This document shows, in pieces, positions 1 through 7,572 of a stretch of 64,000 nt of DNA (positions are counted from its first letter, which is position 1; every line of letters begins with the position of its first letter). The notes beneath the pieces were generated by a model, which did no database searches, was not told the origin of the DNA, and was given only the letters and a program-made list of their open reading frames with translations. The stretch comes from Vacuolonema iberomarrocanum LEGE 07170 (GTDB taxonomy: Bacteria; Cyanobacteriota; Cyanobacteriia; Elainellales; Elainellaceae). Both the position numbers and the translations under genes were made by a program. Location: the NCBI GenBank assembly GCA_015207365.1, contig JADEXA010000023.1, positions 32,292 to 96,291 on the forward strand, in the 5' to 3' direction.

Positions 1-542
1 GCTATGACAACCTCACTCCCGAAAAGCAAGCCGAGGTTCGAGAGGAAGTGAAAGTGGTGCTGGATGCGCTGTGGGAGTCTCACGGTAACGGCCAGTGGAA
101 AGAGAAGGTGATGGTAAACGATCGCATCGCCGACAGCATTTTCCAGCAAATCCAAACCCGCCCCAATGAATACTCGATTCTGGCAACGATGAACCTGAAT
201 GGGGATTATCTGTCCGATGCGGCAGCGGCGATCGTCGGTGGTTTGGGGATGGGGCCAGGGGCGAATATCGGCGATGGCTGTGCTGTCTTTGAGGCAACCC
301 ATGGCACCGCACCGAAACATGCCGGACTCGATCGCATCAATCCCGGCTCCGTTATCCTCTCCGGCGTCATGATGCTGGAATACATGGGCTGGGATGAAGC
401 CGCCGACCTCATCAAGAAGGGCATTGCCGCCGCCATTTCTAACCGTCAGGTCACCTACGACCTAGCACGGCTGATGGATCCGCCTGTCGAGCCGCCCCTC
501 AAGTGCTCCGAGTTCGCCGAGGCGATCGTCCAACATTTCTAG
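1..542 (+). CDS. icd: NADP-dependent isocitrate dehydrogenase, C-terminal part (5' end outside window)
   Basis: This enzyme of the citrate cycle oxidatively decarboxylates isocitrate to 2-oxoglutarate and makes NADPH. Only the last 179 or so residues are visible; the frame is open from base 3 to a TAG at 540-542. The motifs [10 protein letters not shown] (metal-binding aspartates), [20 protein letters not shown] (cofactor region) and [10 protein letters not shown] near the C-terminus follow the bacterial NADP-ICDH pattern, close to the E. coli enzyme from memory. In cyanobacteria 2-oxoglutarate feeds nitrogen assimilation. The upstream part and promoter cannot be seen. The stretch after the stop (about 549-565) has a weak inverted repeat without a T-run, so no terminator is called. 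Confidence 0.95.
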   Translation, partial: YDNLTPEKQAEVREEVKVVLDALWESHGNGQWKEKVMVNDRIADSIFQQIQTRPNEYSILATMNLNGDYLSDAAAAIVGGLGMGPGANIGDGCAVFEATHGTAPKHAGLDRINPGSVILSGVMMLEYMGWDEAADLIKKGIAAAISNRQVTYDLARLMDPPVEPPLKCSEFAEAIVQHF

Positions 543-655
543 TTTCAAGGTAGGCAGTGTCCACCATCGGTTCACTGTCTGAGATGTAAAGGTTTATTGA
601 CTTGCGGCGGCGAGCTCTACGGTGCGGAGTCCGAAGTGAGCCACTAGAGCTGTTC

Positions 656-1606
656 TTACCTTCGGAAATGATCGGAGGGCAATTCGATCCAACGTTGGAC
701 TACAGTGAGCATCTCGTGACCTTCTCCTAAACCGAGCTTTACGCAGAGTAAGCCGGTTGAGGTGCGCTCCAAGAGCCCCCATTGCCATACGGCCTCTGGT
801 TCGACTCCCGCCAGTTCAGCCAGACGGTAGCAGCGCGCGAGTCCTAATTGGAGCGGATCGCCAGCGAGCAGCTCCCCGGTCCACTCCCGCATCAGGATGG
901 CGAGGTCGTAGGCTCGCTCGACGAAGAGACCGTCGGGGTCGATGAGTTTGAAGCGGTTCGGCCGAGTGCCTGGAACGAGCAGCGTGTTCCAGGGATGGGC
1001 ATCGCCATGTGCGAGTACGGCTGAGTGGAGGTCGAAACTCCGACGGCGCTCCTCTGCAAAGCGAAGCGCCGTTTCGATGACCTGGGAAGGGCAAGGGTGC
1101 CCCGAGTCACGCCAGGTCGCATTGATGAAGTCTCGAAGACTCTCCGCTTTTTCTGCACCACTTGTGTATCGATGCCCGTCGAGAGGGGCTGCCCACGCCT
1201 CGTTGAGCGTCTCGCAGATAATAGTAATCTGGGAATCGATCGGCAACTCCATGTCGGCGAGAGGGGGGCCGAGGCGTTCGAGAAGTATAGCTCCGTGTGA
1301 CTCATCGACAGCGTACACCTCCGCATAGCCATGTCCTCCTGCCGCTACCAATGTTTCGACCTCACCTGCGGCCGCCTCTTGCCCCGGGGGGAACACCTTC
1401 AGTACCGCAGCTCGGCCTCCTGATGTCGTGGCTTCGACTACGAGGGCTTCCGTTCCCCCACCAAGTGTTCGGCCGATCATGAGCCCCCACATGGTCGCCA
1501 ATGTTTCCAATTTGCGACCTAGTTTATTGAGCCACTCCTCACCTACTGCACCATATGCAAGCGCCTTCTTTCTTACGGACTCTGGGATGTCAATTCCATT
1601 GTGCAT
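656..1606 (-). CDS. APH(6)/hydroxyurea-type phosphotransferase (streptomycin kinase-like)
   Basis: A 316-residue small-molecule kinase of the aminoglycoside phosphotransferase superfamily. Visible motifs are a probable ATP-binding lysine in AAVLKVF (about residue 70), the catalytic loop HGDAHPWNTL (200-209) and the metal-binding IDPDG (222-226), followed by YDLAILMREW. This order and wording resemble the APH(6) family that phosphorylates streptomycin. Whether this protein gives resistance cannot be told, since environmental relatives act on unknown substrates. It stands alone on the minus strand between icd and a GNAT remnant, with no operon partner. Similar single kinases are common accessory genes. 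Confidence 0.8.
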   Translation of the reverse strand: MHNGIDIPESVRKKALAYGAVGEEWLNKLGRKLETLATMWGLMIGRTLGGGTEALVVEATTSGGRAAVLKVFPPGQEAAAGEVETLVAAGGHGYAEVYAVDESHGAILLERLGPPLADMELPIDSQITIICETLNEAWAAPLDGHRYTSGAEKAESLRDFINATWRDSGHPCPSQVIETALRFAEERRRSFDLHSAVLAHGDAHPWNTLLVPGTRPNRFKLIDPDGLFVERAYDLAILMREWTGELLAGDPLQLGLARCYRLAELAGVEPEAVWQWGLLERTSTGLLCVKLGLGEGHEMLTVVQRWIELPSDHFRR

Positions 1607-1749
1607 GATGTTATTTTTTCAGGAAGAGTAGTGACTGGCGCAAATGTGCTACATGGATAACCTCTCGGCAGTCAGTATATATGGGGCTATTACGGCGATC
1701 GCGATTAATTAACCAGAAATCAAAGCATATCTTGAGATTCAATCTGTGT

Positions 1750-1966
1750 TTAGAGCTTCTGGAAGTACCTGGCGACTGGCCACAGCTCGAAACCCACCTT
1801 TTCATAGGTGTAACGTGCTGAGGCATGACTTGGATTGTCTCCAGTTTCAACCATAGCCTGCGAATTTCATCCGTTTCAGCGCGAACTCTATCAGAGCACT
1901 GCCAATACCGTGACCTTGAAAGTCTGGATCGACGGCAACCATATCAAGGTGGAGTGGCTGTATGGC
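1750..1966 (-). pseudogene. GNAT acetyltransferase fragment, frameshifted and 5'-truncated
   Basis: Read on the minus strand, the sequence gives IQPLHLDMVAVDPDFQGHG then IGSALIEFALKRMKFA, the acetyl-CoA-binding R/QxxGxG/A loop region of GNAT acetyltransferases. At about 1858 this frame meets a stop. The neighbouring frame continues the fold with MVETGDNPSHASARYTYEK, then VGFELWPVARYFQKL and a stop at 1750. Upstream of 1966 there is an in-frame stop and no recognisable N-terminal half. The gene is therefore both truncated and shifted. The rest of 1607-2046 holds nothing else that I can support. Confidence 0.75.
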
Positions 1967-2046
1967 TCAATTTCCATTCTGGTGTGACCTTTAGAATGTG
2001 CCAAAGGACAACACTTATTGAAGTAGCGTAATATTTTCCTTTCCAC

Positions 2047-2508
2047 TTAGTGAGACTTTTGAGCTCCTTGATCAGCAATCCAGAATAACCATATCGATAT
2101 CGCCAAACCGCTCACACTACTAATCAAGAATTCATGTAACTTGAACAGATTATATGTATTGCCTAAAACATAAACCCAAATGCTGAGCGGTAAAAGTAGA
2201 AAGAGTCCTGTCCAACTGCCTGGCCGCAAGTTGCGGGTCTTCCAACTCAACCCTAAATGATCCAACGGCGGATGCGTTAGCCCTACCGCTGGCAAAATGC
2301 CACCAATGATAGGCCATCGCCAACCGATCATAGCTAAACTAATCGAAAAGATGAAAATAGGCAGATATTCAAGGAAAAGTGAGCGACTAAAAACTACTGA
2401 CCGCCAGTTCGGTTTAACCTTTTGATATTCGGGTAGCCAACCTTCCTCAATCGTATGGATGATTAAAGCGAATGCTAGTAACCATATTGCTAAATCTTGA
2501 ACATCCAT
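2047..2508 (-). CDS. HXXEE-motif membrane protein
   Basis: A 153-residue membrane protein. The start ATG at 2508 is preceded by AAGGA at good distance; an upstream ATG at 2565 would add 19 polar residues without a better ribosome site. The motif HTIEE (residues 18-22) fits the HXXEE family of small integral membrane proteins, whose function is unknown. About four hydrophobic stretches are seen, including a first helix at about residues 5-20 holding the motif, and C-terminal helices around SVSGLAISIWLFWIAD. The gene stands alone. The left arm of an inverted-repeat element (2552-2692) lies just upstream, so promoter signals may sit inside that element. Confidence 0.7.
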   Translation of the reverse strand: MDVQDLAIWLLAFALIIHTIEEGWLPEYQKVKPNWRSVVFSRSLFLEYLPIFIFSISLAMIGWRWPIIGGILPAVGLTHPPLDHLGLSWKTRNLRPGSWTGLFLLLPLSIWVYVLGNTYNLFKLHEFLISSVSGLAISIWLFWIADQGAQKSH

Positions 2509-2551
2509 AGTTCCTTGTTGCTCACCATTATATCGGCTTGCTCTACTTAGA

Positions 2552-2692
2552 TTAACATTCTTCAACGACTCTCATTGGAGTATAGGTGAACCAACTATTT
2601 TCCTTACTTTGAAGACTGATCCATAGGAACGATTTTCTACGAGAAATCGTTAGTTCAGATTGTGTCTGCCTAGAGTCGTTGAAGAGTGTTAA
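2552..2692. repeat. Element of about 140 bp with 21-bp terminal inverted repeats
   Basis: The left arm at 2552-2572 and the reverse complement of 2672-2692 agree at 20 of 21 positions (TTAACAYTCTTCAACGACTCT). Between them, at about 2630-2656, is a second hairpin with arms AACGATTT and AAATCGTT. No coding potential is visible. The structure looks like a small non-autonomous element, or a very stable structured leader, directly 5' of the HXXEE gene. Confidence 0.6.
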
Positions 2693-2693
2693 G

Positions 2694-2780
2694 CTGCATA
2701 ACGTTCTTAATTAACCGCCACAGATAACCTCAAGTGCTTAGTAGATAGGCTTTCAGCGACCGGTAAGTATTGGGATCGTT
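2694..2780 (+). repeat. Direct repeat flanking the DUF2267 gene, copy 1
   Basis: This stretch (with CAGATAACCTCAAGTGCTTA and AGATAGGCTTTCAGCGACCG) matches 3364-3452 in the same orientation with scattered substitutions over nearly its whole length. The two copies bracket the DUF2267 gene. Hairpin element A1 starts exactly at the end of this copy. Confidence 0.65.
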
Positions 2781-2886
2781 AAGTAGCTCGGCACGATGAA
2801 AAACCAGACTCTAAAAACCTGTGCCGCCCGCAGCGCGGGCGGCACAGGTTTTTAGGCTTTTAGGTTTAATTGCACCTGCCAACTTA
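2780..2886. mobile_element. Hairpin element family A, copy 1 (MITE-like)
   Basis: 107 bp including a TA at each end. It begins TAAGTAGCTCGGCACGAT and ends TGCACCTGCCAACTTA, imperfect terminal inverted repeats. The centre is a perfect GC-rich stem, CCTGTGCCGCCCGC then GCGGGCGGCACAGG. Nearly identical 107-bp copies lie at 41802-41908 and 57816-57922 with unrelated flanks. No ORF. The TA flank is as expected for elements moved by an IS630/Tc1-type transposase (inference). Confidence 0.8.
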
Positions 2887-2916
2887 TACGATTAAGTGTG
2901 AAAACGAGTGCCTCCA

Positions 2917-3336
2917 CTAAGGTGTCCAGAACTCCATCGCTCCTTCTGGCAATTTGGCCAGTAATCGATCGAAGGCTTCTTCATCTACATGTCGTCGCAA
3001 AGCTCTAGCAACGTCTCGGATTGCCGTTTCAGTTGAGAAATTATGCTCAGAACGCAATGATTTAACTTCCTCTGCCATAGCTTCAAAAGAGTCAAACGGC
3101 TTTATCGGCTCGTCGGGATCCCAATCGGTGACAAAGAGGGCTCTAAGACAGATCGGCAGTACATTGGCAAAGGCGATCGCATCTTTCGTGGAAAGACGGC
3201 GACGGAATACCTGAAACACCGCCTGGGTCATGGTGTAAGTTACATGAGTACTCCAGAGTCCTGCTATGTCCCGTGCATCCACCAAATACTGATAGAACTG
3301 ATCGGAAGCACGCTGGTAGTCTGCTGGTACTGGCAT
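2917..3336 (-). CDS. DUF2267 domain-containing protein
   Basis: A 139-residue soluble protein matching the DUF2267 pattern along its whole length. It has the N-terminal YTMTQAVFQVFRRRLS, the central LPICLRALFVTDWDPDEP, and the C-terminal RDVARALRRHVDEEAFDRLL plus LPEGAMEFW. The family is all-helical and of unknown function, often found near stress or host-association genes. It stands alone on the minus strand between two diverged direct repeats, which suggests that it arrived or was duplicated as a unit. The start at 3336 is the only good in-frame ATG. Confidence 0.75.
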   Translation of the reverse strand: MPVPADYQRASDQFYQYLVDARDIAGLWSTHVTYTMTQAVFQVFRRRLSTKDAIAFANVLPICLRALFVTDWDPDEPIKPFDSFEAMAEEVKSLRSEHNFSTETAIRDVARALRRHVDEEAFDRLLAKLPEGAMEFWTP

Positions 3337-3363
3337 ATCTAGGTCTTCTCAACTCGATGATTT

Positions 3364-3452
3364 CTGCACATAACTTCCTCAATCCGCCGCCGCAGATAAT
3401 CTCAAGCGCCTAGCAGATGGGCTTTCAGGGGTCGGCATGTATTGGGGTTGTT
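3364..3452 (+). repeat. Direct repeat flanking the DUF2267 gene, copy 2
   Basis: Second copy of the stretch at 2694-2780 (here CAGATAATCTCAAGCGCCTA and AGATGGGCTTTCAGGGGTCG). It has the same orientation and is diverged by point changes. It lies immediately upstream of the DUF2267 start on that gene's strand. Confidence 0.65.
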
Positions 3453-3487
3453 GTGTGGCGATCGCGACCATTTGATTGAGCAACTCA

Positions 3488-3685
3488 TTACTCTCGTCGA
3501 ATAACTAAGGGAATCAGAAACAAGAAACAGGCAAAGAGGAAAAATAAACTACCCAAAAGACTTAATACATCTCCCACTCTGATACTTGCTGCCACAAAAA
3601 AGCTCGCCGATAGGATGAATAAAACCCATCCCCAAAGCTGAAACTTCAGTTCGATCGTCTGAACGTGATTACTATGCTTTGACAT
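3488..3685 (-). CDS. Small two-helix membrane protein
   Basis: A 65-residue protein with a polar N-terminus, helix 1 at about WGWVLFILSASFFVAAS, a short loop RVGDV, helix 2 at about LLGSLFFLFACFLFLIPLV and a basic end RRE. I do not recognise a family, though small cyanobacterial membrane proteins of this shape are common. It stands alone. Start ATG at 3685. Confidence 0.5.
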   Translation of the reverse strand: MSKHSNHVQTIELKFQLWGWVLFILSASFFVAASIRVGDVLSLLGSLFFLFACFLFLIPLVIRRE

Positions 3686-3807
3686 TTACAAATGATCTCA
3701 AAAATTGCTCATATCCTTCTATGAACCTTTGCTTTTCACGCTTCTCTACTGAAAAATAGAGAATAAAGTATCGATTGGTGCTGAGCCAAATAGATGAATT
3801 CATCGCA

Positions 3808-4146
3808 TCAAATTTTACTCTTGCATAAGTGACCTCTATAAAATGATTCAACGAATGAGATAAATTGGTGCAAGTATACCGTGGCCGTTACACCAAGGGT
3901 GGTAAGGACTGCGTCGGCTCCGGCAAAGGCCGCAGTTAGGGAGGGGCGGTCGGTAAGCGAGGTGACCACGGCTGCCTGTGAACCCAGAGGCACGTTTGAG
4001 ATCCGTTCTGGACGAGAGCGGACGATTGCCGTGAAGCCGATGTTTTCTTCTCAGCACACGCTGAGAATACCTTGACCGAGACCGCTGGCAGTGCCGATGA
4101 CGGCCACATGGCGAGGAAGTTGACGCGATCGGTGTTCGATCGGCAT
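3808..4146 (-). pseudogene. NmrA/SDR-type NAD(P)-binding protein remnant, frameshifted
   Basis: From an ATG at 4146 the minus strand reads HVAVIGTASGLGQGILSVC, a Rossmann glycine-rich loop near the N-terminus, then a stop. The next frame continues with ENIGFTAIVRSRPERISNV and AAFAGADAVLTTLGVT, the second strand and the usual 'AxxGxDAV' segment of NAD(P)H-binding atypical SDRs. The sequence then degenerates and stops at 3808. Intact proteins of this type are about 200-300 residues, so the C-terminal half is missing. It lies just downstream of a broken HTH regulator, and the two may once have formed an operon. Confidence 0.65.
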
Positions 4147-4189
4147 AGGTAGGTTATGACCTCTAGCCGCAAGCATTTGCCGATGGCAG

Positions 4190-4367
4190 GACTTGATGTT
4201 GCTTCACAGCCATTGCCGAAATACCAAGCTGCTCTGCAATAGCGTGGGCATCCGTCGCACCGGATTGCTTCAGCAAATGGATAATAGCCCATCTAGTGTG
4301 AGGCTCATTCTTTCTGCTGCGCTTTTTCCCAGGCGAGTTGGGATTTTTTGGGTGATTTAAGTGTCAT
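4190..4367 (-). pseudogene. Winged-helix (ArsR/SufR-like) regulator remnant
   Basis: An ATG at 4367 opens a frame of 20 residues (MTLKSPKKSQLAWEKAQQKE) that stops. After a shift the strand reads TRWAIIHLLKQSGATDAHAI and AEQLGISAMAVKQHQ. This is the first two helices and recognition helix of a metal/Fe-S-type winged-helix repressor such as those in the ArsR/SufR/DeoR groups. The usual next part (wing, C-terminal ligand domain) is absent. It is divergent from the SDR/MFS pair at 4488, which it may once have controlled. Confidence 0.6.
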
Positions 4368-4487
4368 GGTTACATTCTAAAGAGTTTTCTTTACAAAACC
4401 GTACCCGAGAAGCTAGATTGCTTTCTAAAGACTTTTCTTTATTAAGTCGGTTCGATCATTAATTACCAAGTCATAGGAAGATTACCG

Positions 4488-5207
4488 ATGAAAAATATGT
4501 TGATCGTGGGGGCCAGTCGAGGCTTAGGGGATGCGCTCAGCCGAGGACTTCCTGAAAGCGGCGATGCCGCATGGTTGGTATCAAGGGGTAAACCACCGAG
4601 CCTCGCACAACTGGATGGTGTTAACCGTGTCTGGATTGAAGCGGACGTGTCTTCTGCGGCGGCAACGCATCAGATGGTCACAGCATTGGAGGGGCAGCGA
4701 TTAGATGCGCTGATTTACAACGTGGGGATCTGGGAATCAACGGCGTTTAGTGATGACTATGACTTTGCGGCGATCGCCCCAATGGAGCATGAGCGCATCT
4801 TGCAGGTTAACCTGCTGTCGGCGATCCATTGCATTCAAGCGGTTTTACCCAATCTGAAGCAGGCAAACCACGCCAAAGTGATCCTGATTGGTTCAATTTC
4901 CGGGGTCGAGAATACAGGATCTCCAGAGGTTGCCTATGTCGCGTCTAAGTTTGGTGTGCGGGGCATTGCCCACGCGCTTCGTGAAAATCTTCGAGCCGAT
5001 GGCATTGCAGTCAGTTGTATCAACCCCGGCATGATTGCGACGGAGGTTCCCTACGAAGCTGGAATCGATCAGGCATTAGCTCAGCTTAGTGGGACGCAAA
5101 TCCCAGTGCATGATGTGGTGGCGATCGCTCGATGCATCTTATCTCTTTCACATGCCGCCTGTGTCAAAGAAATTATCATGCCTGCACTGGCAGACACGTG
5201 GGCCTAG
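4488..5207 (+). CDS. Short-chain dehydrogenase/reductase (SDR)
   Basis: A 239-residue classical SDR, a cytosolic NAD(P)-dependent oxidoreductase. It has the cofactor loop GASRGLG (8-14), the structural YNVG (the NNAG equivalent), the catalytic serine region GSISGV and the catalytic YxxxK as YVASK, followed by INPGMIATE. The substrate cannot be told. Its stop is 20 bases before the MFS transporter start, so the two form an operon. The gene could modify a compound which the transporter exports. A broken winged-helix gene is divergent upstream. Confidence 0.85.
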   Translation: MKNMLIVGASRGLGDALSRGLPESGDAAWLVSRGKPPSLAQLDGVNRVWIEADVSSAAATHQMVTALEGQRLDALIYNVGIWESTAFSDDYDFAAIAPMEHERILQVNLLSAIHCIQAVLPNLKQANHAKVILIGSISGVENTGSPEVAYVASKFGVRGIAHALRENLRADGIAVSCINPGMIATEVPYEAGIDQALAQLSGTQIPVHDVVAIARCILSLSHAACVKEIIMPALADTWA

Positions 5208-5227
5208 GACGAAGGAGGTTGGGAAAG

Positions 5228-6613
5228 ATGCGTCTGACCTCTTGGTGGCCTCAACTGAGTCCACAGGTTTGGGTTCTCGTAGCAGGGCGGTTTCTCTCGC
5301 AAATTGGCTCTGGAATCGTGCTGTTTTACGTCCCCATTTATTTCGTGAATCAGATGGGGTTATCACCCGCCCAGGTTGGTTTGGGCTTGAGTAGTGCAGC
5401 CATTGCGAGTGCCGTCGGTTTTTTTCTGGCAGGGGCAATGACCGATTCTCCTCTGTGGGGTCGTCGCCGCACGCTCATACTCTCCTGCATTATTTCTATA
5501 CTGGCGGATGGCGTGTTTTGGTTCGCTCAAAGTTTGCCGTTACTGATTGTGGCCAACGTGTTGATGGGGTTAGGAGATAGCCTCTACTGGCCAGCATCCG
5601 GTGCGGCCATTGCGGATAATTCATCCGGTCGTCAGCGGGAAGAAGCCTATGCCGTTTCCGGGTTAGCAGATGCTCTGGGGTCAGGATTGGGCATCGTTTT
5701 AGGTGGATTGCTGATTGCAACGGCCAACTCTTACCGATTGTTATTTGTCGTGGATGGTGTCACATTTTTCGCGTTTTTAGGTGTGCTGACCATCATGATC
5801 AAAGACACCTATACTCCATCCTCTAAGAGTTCTGCTCACAGCAGCATCAAAGCATGGAGCACAGCATTACTGAATCCTATGTTTTTAGGGTTTGCAATTG
5901 CCAATATCTTGTTTACAACTTACATCAATCTGATGGAAAGTACGCTGCCCCTTTATCTCACGAACTTTGTTCAATCATCGTCGTGGATAAGTCTAACGCC
6001 AGAGACTGTCGGCGTTCTTTTTTCAGGCTATGTGCTGATAGTGGCATTGTCGCAGATGCCCACCGTTCGTGCCTTACAACGCTATCAGCGTGTGTCTATC
6101 TTGATACTATCGATGACCTTGTGGGGTATCGGTTTTCTATTGATCTGGCTAGTCGGACTGGCACCTGGATGGCAACTTATATTTATTTTGCTGGCGATCG
6201 CAACGCTGGCGATCGCGAATGTGACCTACAACCCTTTTGCTGTTGCTCTGGTCACAGAATTAGCTTCCCAGTCCTCTCTTGGCATTTACCTATCGCTCAA
6301 TGCTCAATGCTGGGCAATAGGTTACTTCCTTGGCCCGCTAGTAGGTGGTTGGTCACTCGCTCAAAATGAAAGAATTGCTCATGCATTTTGGGTGATTGTA
6401 TCTCTCAGTACGCTAGTTGGAATACTGATTCTAAAGCAACTCACCCGATTGCAAAGGAAGACAGTTATTTCAACGCAAGGACAACTGACTGATGATAATT
6501 CGGCTGCATCTAATCAAGCAAGTTGCAACTATGCATCGATTGCTGAGGTAAGCTACCAGGGCTGGTCATCGGCTGCTATAAACCTTGAACTCATAACTAG
6601 TGGTTTCCTTTAA
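5228..6613 (+). CDS. MFS transporter (drug efflux-type)
   Basis: A 461-residue major facilitator superfamily protein with about 12 membrane helices. I place the start at the ATG at 5228, preceded by GGAGG at 9-10 bases. The longer open frame to 5132 would overlap the SDR gene and add 32 residues unlike a transporter. The loop 2-3 motif appears as GAMTDSPLWGRRRTL, the usual MFS motif A position, and DSLYWPASGAAIADN fits helix 4-5 of multidrug MFS proteins. After the last helix is a polar tail of about 45 residues. It is co-transcribed with the SDR gene. The substrate is unknown. Confidence 0.85.
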   Translation: MRLTSWWPQLSPQVWVLVAGRFLSQIGSGIVLFYVPIYFVNQMGLSPAQVGLGLSSAAIASAVGFFLAGAMTDSPLWGRRRTLILSCIISILADGVFWFAQSLPLLIVANVLMGLGDSLYWPASGAAIADNSSGRQREEAYAVSGLADALGSGLGIVLGGLLIATANSYRLLFVVDGVTFFAFLGVLTIMIKDTYTPSSKSSAHSSIKAWSTALLNPMFLGFAIANILFTTYINLMESTLPLYLTNFVQSSSWISLTPETVGVLFSGYVLIVALSQMPTVRALQRYQRVSILILSMTLWGIGFLLIWLVGLAPGWQLIFILLAIATLAIANVTYNPFAVALVTELASQSSLGIYLSLNAQCWAIGYFLGPLVGGWSLAQNERIAHAFWVIVSLSTLVGILILKQLTRLQRKTVISTQGQLTDDNSAASNQASCNYASIAEVSYQGWSSAAINLELITSGFL

Positions 6614-6631
6614 TCTGTTGCACCAAAGTTG

Positions 6632-7468
6632 TTAGCTGGTTGACAAGTGCCCCAAGTTTAGAAGAATATCCCCATCTACATATTTCTTGGCAACCATTAA
6701 TGAAATATATGTTTCTAAAGATGTGTTTGAACTTTCCGCTTGCCGAAGCAGTTCTTCTTTTACTGGATTAGATAGAGCACTAATGTCTAAATTTAATGTT
6801 GTTTCTAGATTATTGAACCCTGATACTCCAGTTTCTAGAAACCTCTTTGGCATCAGATTGTAGACACTAGCTTTTCCCTCCAAAAATTGGATCAGCTTCG
6901 GATAATTGTCAAAATCACTGCGATAGTAACCAACAAACCCTGCTGATTCGCTGACGGATGCAATCCAAGGAAACAACAGCCACCAAACATTATCAAATTC
7001 ATCATCACGAGATAATCGACGGCAACTCAATTGATTGTTTTTGAATGTGCTGTAAAACTCACCGGGAAGATACTGCTCACCCTCACGTGAGTGAGCAGTG
7101 AGAATTGTCCTCCACTCATACTGAATGGCTGTAACCCTACGCCCAAGAAGCTCAACAGTGTGTTTCCAAGCAGAGGTTTCCTTGAAAAGAGCATGATGTA
7201 ACTTTGGTGGGTCAAAATCATACTCTTGTAATCGCGTCATGTACTTAAGAGTATCAATGACCTCTTGGGGAGCATCACATTTTATCTGACACTCAAAAGC
7301 AAATTCATAGCAGGTACTCATTGCGTTTTTTGCAAAGATTTGACGTATAGATTCAGTCTTCAATGATTTTGTCCAACTTAGAATTGAAGCTAGCCAACGG
7401 TAATCTTCAGTGGCGTGCGACTGACCTTCGGGAATATTCAATCGTTTTGCCTTCGTATCCGCCTGCAA
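6632..7468 (-). CDS. Hypothetical protein
   Basis: A 278-residue soluble protein that I do not recognise. The core from about residue 50 to 205 looks like a folded domain (CYEFAFECQIKCD, YDFDPPKLHH, YLPGEFYSTFKNNQLSCRR, WWLLFPWIASVSESAGFVGYY). The last 75 residues are helical and polar. The first 49 residues are less convincing, and an internal ATG (about 7321) may be the true start, though no clear ribosome site is seen at either. No signal peptide or membrane segment. It faces the MFS gene tail-to-tail. Confidence 0.5.
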   Translation of the reverse strand: MQADTKAKRLNIPEGQSHATEDYRWLASILSWTKSLKTESIRQIFAKNAMSTCYEFAFECQIKCDAPQEVIDTLKYMTRLQEYDFDPPKLHHALFKETSAWKHTVELLGRRVTAIQYEWRTILTAHSREGEQYLPGEFYSTFKNNQLSCRRLSRDDEFDNVWWLLFPWIASVSESAGFVGYYRSDFDNYPKLIQFLEGKASVYNLMPKRFLETGVSGFNNLETTLNLDISALSNPVKEELLRQAESSNTSLETYISLMVAKKYVDGDILLNLGHLSTS

Positions 7469-7572
7469 GACATTGTTAGGTACGACAAAGATTTGTTACC
7501 ACTGGACCTTGTCCCTCAACCAAGCCTACGGTGATGAGCGATCGCAATAGGTTTAGTTTAAGCCAGTTAGAG

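Noticed and set aside
797..820. GGTTCGACTCCCGCC, like a tRNA T-arm
   Set aside because: It lies inside the APH-like coding sequence, and no acceptor stem, D-arm or anticodon arm can be built around it. No other tRNA candidate was found in the window.
7475..7481. GTTAGGT followed on the minus strand by an attC-like start (ACCTAACAATG)
   Set aside because: No matching second core site or attC fold was found at a suitable distance, and the adjacent genes do not form a cassette array.
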